Below, piece after piece: positions 58,632 through 64,000 of a DNA stretch of 64,000 bases. A program made the translations under genes and the position numbers. The notes beneath the pieces were generated by a model. It ran no database searches. It was not told the origin of the DNA and saw nothing but the letters and a program-made list of their open reading frames with translations. Within the stretch, counting starts at the first letter, position 1; each line of letters begins with the position of its first letter. Source of the stretch: Tetrapyrgos nigripes (Eukaryota > Basidiomycota > Agaricomycetes > Agaricales > Campanellaceae); NCBI GenBank assembly GCA_013368315.1, contig JAACJM010000011.1, positions 186,001 to 250,000 of the forward strand. Reading direction: 5' to 3'.

Positions 58632-60919
58632 CTACTCTTCCTTGAAAATGCGCCTAATCGCTTCTGGGCTTTGTCTAGCTTCGAACCTCGCTTTAAAAGG
58701 CAATGGGTGAATATTTGGGGAGCTCGTGAATGCCATCGTGTCGATAGGTGAGTTTGGGTCCTCAGAGATACGGAAGGCCCAGAGTAGCAGCGCCGTATTG
58801 ATAAAGACGGACCTGGGAGAAGAAAAGAGTCAGAGTCAAATACGACAAGAATGAGAAGAAAAGAAGGAAAGATAGGAAGGCAAAGTAGGCCCAACGAAGG
58901 AGGTATAGACGCTGAAAGGAATGGTCACATACCTATTGGCTACATGATGCCCCACGCAAATCCTTCTACCAAATCCAAAGTTGATGTTCCTCAAGTCCTC
59001 CCTGACAGTTCCCTCTTTCGTGATCCAGTGTAGAGGATTGAAGGTATCCGGGTCTGGGAATACCTCTGGATCCTTGAAGATAGACCTAGAGAGTACCACG
59101 CATGTTTAGCACATATCCCGAGAAGAACGTGAAGTGAGGCAGAAAGGATGACATGTACTCACCAGTGGCTTCCTATCACAGTTGCGCCAGCCGGGATATG
59201 ATAGTTTCCCTGTGTAGATACCATGGATGGCTCTGTTAGCGGATAGGTCATCTCCAGCGACCATGATGCACTACTCACCCAGAAAATATCATTGGTAGCC
59301 CTATGCGCAAAACCTGAACACACGTCATGAATTTGCTGCGACCGTCTGGAAGGCTCATTTACTCACCAGTAACACTAACGGGCCTCCTGTGCTCAGCAAA
59401 GTCAAAATACAATCAGACTCTTATGTTCATGAGACGTCGAAAGCGCCACTCACCAGCGGTATGTTTCCAAAAAGAACGCCGTCGTGAACGGCAACGACGC
59501 TTGGTCAGCGAATGAGGGGCCTACAAAGTCCCAAACAGCGATGAGAAATCATGGGAAATCCATTCGTTGCAGTAGAGTTACACATGTGAGTGGTACTCAC
59601 ATCTATTCAAACCGACCACCCTATCCAATTCCTCCTGAATCTTAGGGTGCGTAGCAGCAGACATGATGACTATACTTATAGCAGCTGCGGTCTAAGGAAC
59701 GAAAATTGGAGGATTAATTACAAGGCAGGACAGGAAGTAGTCATGACACTCACTGTGTCGGACCCAGCACCAAACATCGCCCCAGCAAGATAAGCTAATT
59801 CATTATCGGACAGCTCATACTTTGTCTGATTTTCAACGAGGTACCTTGCAAAGCAAGGTTGCACATCTTCTCCTGCGTTCTGAAACCATAAAGCCTTTCA
59901 GTATTTGCAGAGCCTTGAGTAAATGAAGTTCTACTCACCATTTTCACTCGTACTGCATCTAGCTGCGACCGAAAGAATTGCAGTTCCTCACGATGGAAAG
60001 TTTTTAATTCCGAAAGATATCTTGGAACATAACGCAGCAGAGGGAAATTATCCACGAGGTATGCTCCTGGCCGAATAGCTGCTCCCAATCGCGAGAGACA
60101 TAGATTAACTTTCTGGACTTCGGGATCGGAATAGGATGTAGGCGTGGTCTTTCCATATGTGAGGCTCATGATGACACTAGCTGCATATCTACAATGTCGT
60201 GTTAGTTAATGCATATAGATCAGGATGTAGGGACTGACGTACCGTCTCCCATGAGCTTGATGATTCTGTGGGTCCTTGAGAATGTCCAACACAACATTTT
60301 TGGCATTTGTAAGCTGCATTGGCTCATAGTCGACTGCAACCTTCTCTTGAAGACGCGAATGTAGTGCTCTGGGACAGCAAGATCGAGACAAGGGCAACAG
60401 AGGACACAGGCAAGCCGACCCACCTTCTGAGTTTCTTCAACCGTGCTCCAGCATGCGCTAGCAAGGTTCGCATTCCACCTGACAAAGTTTCTCCGGCAGC
60501 AATGGACAGAGGTCGGTCAGTCAAAGAAGCTCCTTCTTTCTCCATTATCGCAATTGCGGGTTGAAAATGTCTCTCGTGAGTTTGATACACCGCGAAGCTA
60601 GGATGAGCATCACTCACCTCATACCTTCCTATGACAATAATTACGCCCGCTCCACGTCTGAACGAGTACACCGGCCCATATTCTCTGGTCCACTCCTCAA
60701 ATTTGAGATGTTGGCTTCATGACAAGTCAGTACCATTTTATTCAAGCAAGAACGGAAAACGCACTTTTCGGACGGGAGACTAGTCCCAAAGAGCCAGTTC
60801 CCAGGAGGTCCAGGAGGTAAAGGCAGGCTGGACTTGACCAGGTAACGACGAATGGTATAGTATGCGCCAAGGCACAGCAGCAGAAGAAAGCTTGCAGTGA
60901 TGACGGTCCGATTAGACAT
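58632..60919 (-). CDS. Cytochrome P450 (copy 2), altered intron 2
   Basis: Near-identical duplicate of the P450 at 51587-53867. Exons on the minus strand: 60919-60765, 60714-60618, [60617-60561], 60560-60424, 60368-60243, 60188-59939, 59879-59754, 59691-59601, 59520-59454, 59386-59367, 59313-59279, 59209-59163, 59085-58933, 58812-58632. The bracketed 57-nt block is intron 2 in copy 1. Here its acceptor reads AA instead of AG, and the in-frame TAA it holds in copy 1 is CAA, so it is fully open and a multiple of three. Retention would give 513 residues with a 19-residue insert after GRYE; removal would give 494. Exon 7 lacks 12 nt relative to copy 1, a clean four-residue loss. I-helix, ETYR and FGFGRRICVG motifs are intact. 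Confidence 0.85.
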
Positions 60920-60951
60920 TTCTCTGTGGCAGTGGTCTTTGAGCCAAAGGG

Positions 60952-60957
60952 TTTATA
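60952..60957 (-). promoter_or_regulatory. TATA-like box of P450 copy 2
   Basis: TATAAA on the minus strand, 33 bases upstream of the ATG at 60919, conserved with copy 1. Confidence 0.45.
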
Positions 60958-60999
60958 TTTGTCTTATGCGTGAGAGGGAGCCGTTATGCAAGGATCAGT

Positions 61000-62526
61000 G
61001 GACTCTTCGACAAACCAAACGGGCGTAATTTTTATCATACCGCGTCCGATGCGAACGCGCAGCATCCATAAAGAATGGACGAGGGTGGACCCAGTAAATT
61101 CACTGGCTAAAACTTGTCAATGAGTATTAGTTGACTGATACACTCAGGATCCGACATACTCACTTGAGTGAGACTACCTCGCAGGCTCGGCGAGTACGAG
61201 GTGCTCATCAAGGAGCGAGATATGCGCGGATGTGATGGTGGTTGATGACAATCGTGATCAAGAGCACAAAATTTGTCCGTGTTTAGGTAGTCTCCCCTAG
61301 GCAGACAACCGAATACATTCCATTATAGTGTTTAGGGCCCGGACAGTACTATATCTTTGACGTCGACCATCGTCGTCAACAGTGAACAGACTATAGCTTT
61401 CAGTCCTGGCAGTCGACTGTATTTTTCAGTTTCTTCATCAAAAATGTCATAAACAACCCTCAAACTGCTCCCCAGTTCAACTCTTAGAGTCGCTGTTTCA
61501 ACGCTGCTAGCTTTTACCAATGCTTCGCTATGGCTGGGATGATTATCGTCGCATGCATCAACTACTCAAGCCTGTTCCTGACAGACGTATGCGTCTTGTT
61601 AGTCTAACCAAAGTTTCGATGTGACCTGTTGACGGATAGCCTTCAACGGATCTCTGGCCAGGATTGCTTATGTATGGCCATCTACAAGTCTCAAGAAATG
61701 CCAGACAGCAGGACCGATAATTCTTGCTCAAGAGATCCGGCACCTAGTCTTTTGTTTGATAGGGACGTATCGATGGATGCGAATCTGATGAGAGCCGGCT
61801 GAGTAGTTGACCATCGCTGAAAGGAATCCTCAGTTGATACTTCATAACTATTATGTACTACTCTACTATGAACACATTCAAGTTACTTAATCTTAATAAC
61901 CGTTCTCTTAATGATGGTACTCTCAGGCTCTCAGACCGCAGCTCCCATGATCTAAAACTAAACGGTAAATGTGGTTAATACAGCTCAAGTTTCCAACGCA
62001 GGACAACTTCTTAGTACCGAAAGTCCTCATCAACTCTGAGTACTCCTCTCTCAACCAAGCCCGGCTTACCGGACTTCAGTTCCTCGATCTTCGACGCCAT
62101 ATCTATAAAAGGCAGCGTTCCTTCGTTAAGTCTATGGTACCATCCTTTTGGTTGTCCTTCGCTCCGAGCGAAACGCAATGTTGCAATAATTGTTCGACCA
62201 GTTGAAATTCTGGATCAGGCGATTGTCTGGTACAAGCGGAGCCACTGGACAGGAAGGAAGGAATATACAGTCGTTTGAGGCTTGATAAGTTAGAGCTGTT
62301 GGCTAGACGTGGTAGGAAGAGAAGGATATATGAACTGTCGTCAGTTCTGAGATAGATGGATCGAAGGTTTTGGATTGAAGGTTCGCATTCGTTGTGAGTC
62401 GATATGTTGAAGATAGAATCTGAAAGATGTGAAGAATGTAAGCGGTATACTCAGTCTGGTAATAACGAACCACCTACCTCCTCCAACAGTTTCGTCATAG
62501 CTTGGGTAAATTCCGTCGTGAACTTG
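61000..62526. other. Gene-free spacer between P450 copy 2 and the HET gene
   Basis: Upstream region of P450 copy 2 and downstream region of the HET gene; aligns with 54130-55608. No further gene seen. Confidence 0.5.
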
Positions 62527-63873
62527 TCAGAAAGCTCTACGACATGACCGCTGAAGGTCTTCAGAGAAGGGCAAGATGTCACGAGCACCCGATTCTTCCT
62601 GGAGATCCGAGTCGTATATCACTCCTTCCGTCATATCATCTATCGGAAGCCGATAAAAGGTCACCTCGAGGGGAGGACGACCTTTAAGTATTCTACGCCG
62701 GCTCTCCGCCCATCTCTTTTGCAGAAGAGTGCCGAAGAATTGATCGTCTGCAACAACTCCCCGACCAGCCTGAAACAGGTCCCTTGTCAAACCCAATTGC
62801 TCGAGCTCGGGATGAGCCTCAAGCAATGCTTCACCCAAGCGGTTGATCGAGATGTAGTAGGATTCCTCGTAGTTAGGCTCGACCGTAACACCCAAGAGGC
62901 CTTGAAGACAAAAGGCCTGGTCCTGTCGTTTTGTCGTTACCCTCATATACGACCATGACATCCTCGTTATAACATCGACATCCCGAATGGACTGCTCCCC
63001 AGACAGTACAGCTGCAGGGATGGTAGTGACCCGCCGTATGTCTCTTCGCAACTGATATTTATCCCCAATACATTCCCAGAATTTGTTGTAAAAAATCACC
63101 GTTTTGGGCGCGACAAGTTCCTGTAGGGTCCATCCACGGGAAAACCATTCCGTCGGCTCTTCATACTGCTTCCACCAGGCTCTGGGACGCGCAAACATCT
63201 CTTTATGGTCGCACCCAGTGATATCGACGAGGTAGGCATAACACACTTCCGCGTTTTGATAAAACGCAAACATAGAAGTGATATTCACTGCAACATCGAC
63301 AGGATTTCCCTGCATAATGCAGCAAGTGTCGACCCAAAGATAGCGAATCCCGTCCTTGCGAGCTTGGAGGCAGGCCGCTTCTATCTTCTGATATCCAGAT
63401 TTCGATTTGGTTTCCGCCTGAGGGCGAATGAACTCCTCATACACTACTTCTCTTTCGAGAATCCATCTATGGGAAAGTATGGCGTATGCAGGTACGGTGG
63501 CGTGTTTGTCGAATTCAACGAGTTCGAGAGTATCAGTGTCGATGAGGCGACGAGGGCACGTATCGATTGGAGATAAGAGGCGATTACGAGCTGCTGACTT
63601 TACGAAAGCCTTTATTGTTCCATTACGTTCAAGAACTAGTCGATAAGAACGATATGCAGCGCATCTCTGACGAGAAATTATAGTGTGCCTCAACTCTGTA
63701 TTCGAGAGAAGAGGAAAAGGAAATATAGAGTCGGTTGCGGGAAATGCATGGGCTGACTTTGTAAAATCGAGTCGCCACAAGCGTTGCAGAAATTTTGGAT
63801 GTTTGGACCCGGAAGCAGACGACAAGGACCGGTCTGATAGAGAGCAGGAATTTGGATAACTGAGGATTTTCAT
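62527..63873 (-). CDS. HET-domain protein
   Basis: An intronless 448-residue protein with the heterokaryon-incompatibility domain (PF06985), which in fungi triggers cell death or defence-like responses after non-self recognition. The domain spans about 108-260: RLIDTDTLELVEF, then AILSHRW (131-137), KIEAACLQARKDGIRYLWVD (164-182), CCI (184-186), MFAFYQNAEVCYAYL (201-215), WFSRGWTLQEL (243-253). A conserved flank follows (DVITRMSWSYMRVTTKRQDQ, then AFCLQGLLGV), as usual in basidiomycete HET proteins. After CCI the usual Asp-Lys-Ser-rich turn is replaced by MQGNPVDVAVNI. The N-terminal about 105 residues before the domain are atypically long; the true start could be internal, although no Met lies close to the domain. 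No repeat or NACHT partner domain is present. Confidence 0.88.
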   Translation of the reverse strand: MKILSYPNSCSLSDRSLSSASGSKHPKFLQRLWRLDFTKSAHAFPATDSIFPFPLLSNTELRHTIISRQRCAAYRSYRLVLERNGTIKAFVKSAARNRLLSPIDTCPRRLIDTDTLELVEFDKHATVPAYAILSHRWILEREVVYEEFIRPQAETKSKSGYQKIEAACLQARKDGIRYLWVDTCCIMQGNPVDVAVNITSMFAFYQNAEVCYAYLVDITGCDHKEMFARPRAWWKQYEEPTEWFSRGWTLQELVAPKTVIFYNKFWECIGDKYQLRRDIRRVTTIPAAVLSGEQSIRDVDVITRMSWSYMRVTTKRQDQAFCLQGLLGVTVEPNYEESYYISINRLGEALLEAHPELEQLGLTRDLFQAGRGVVADDQFFGTLLQKRWAESRRRILKGRPPLEVTFYRLPIDDMTEGVIYDSDLQEESGARDILPFSEDLQRSCRRAF

Positions 63874-64000
63874 CTGAAGGAGCTGATCCGTAAAGAAGGG
63901 TAACGTGGCCTGATCTATTTCCAGAGACGGGAATCGATCAGTCCTTCATTCAGAGTTTGGTAGGACGAACTTACTTTACGAGTATATTTGGACGTTGTGG
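63874..64000. other. Upstream flank of the HET gene, no gene seen
   Basis: Window edge. Short promoter-side sequence of the minus-strand HET gene; nothing else can be supported. Confidence 0.4.

Larger units (their letters stand above)
58338..62605. repeat. Segmental duplication, unit 2
   Basis: Second copy of the block at 51404-55670, same orientation. It contains the membrane-protein tail relic, P450 copy 2, its upstream region and the true 3' end of the HET gene. Left homology fades just before 58338; right homology fades at about 62605, inside the HET coding region. Confidence 0.9.

Overview
The window looks like a chromosomal segment from a basidiomycete fungus, most likely an Agaricomycete. 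Nearly every recognisable gene is cut by many short introns (mostly 45-70 nt, GTGAGT/GTAAGT/GTATGT donors). The gene families are also typical of that group: a DUF6534 multi-span protein, a Git3-like seven-helix receptor pair, expanded P450s, an Arylsulfotran_2 protein, a HET-domain protein, and large low-complexity bZIP and bHLH regulators. All exon models below were built by hand from splice signals. Each intact one closes in frame from ATG to stop. No tRNA, rRNA or CRISPR array was seen.

Layout. 1-9.6 kb: a bZIP transcription factor (minus) and a DUF6534 membrane protein (minus). Between them lie a partial copy of the DUF6534 3' end and a decayed fragment of a single-span membrane-protein gene. 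9.6-13.3 kb: no intact gene, a possible decayed gene near 10.6-11.1 kb, and a 132-bp foldback. 13.3-26.5 kb (plus): a receptor pseudogene with one nonsense codon, a RUS/DUF647 gene, a decayed 3' fragment of the replication gene CDC45, an M13 (neprilysin-type) metallopeptidase of 19 exons, and the intact paralogous receptor. A diverged direct repeat brackets the CDC45 relic and the peptidase.

26.5-31.7 kb: a long gene-free stretch leading into a 1058-residue bHLH factor (plus) with a very long loop and a 561-nt intron inside the bHLH. 35.7-39.6 kb: gene-free except for a 779-bp Tc1/mariner-like non-autonomous element. 39.7-49.4 kb (minus): an intronless low-complexity protein and the spliceosomal helicase BRR2 (2168 aa).

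50.1-63.9 kb: a single-span membrane protein, two near-identical P450 genes, an arylsulfotransferase-like gene and a HET gene. The P450s lie in two copies of a ~4.3-kb unit (51.4-55.7 and 58.3-62.6 kb). Each unit carries the tail of the membrane-protein gene at one end and the tail of the HET gene at the other, so the ancestral order was membrane protein-P450-HET. The arylsulfotransferase-like gene sits at the duplication junction. In the second P450 the acceptor of intron 2 is AA instead of AG, and that 57-nt intron is an open in-frame stretch, which suggests an intron turning into coding sequence. Two P450s beside a sulfotransferase-type gene could make a small metabolic module, but this is inference only.
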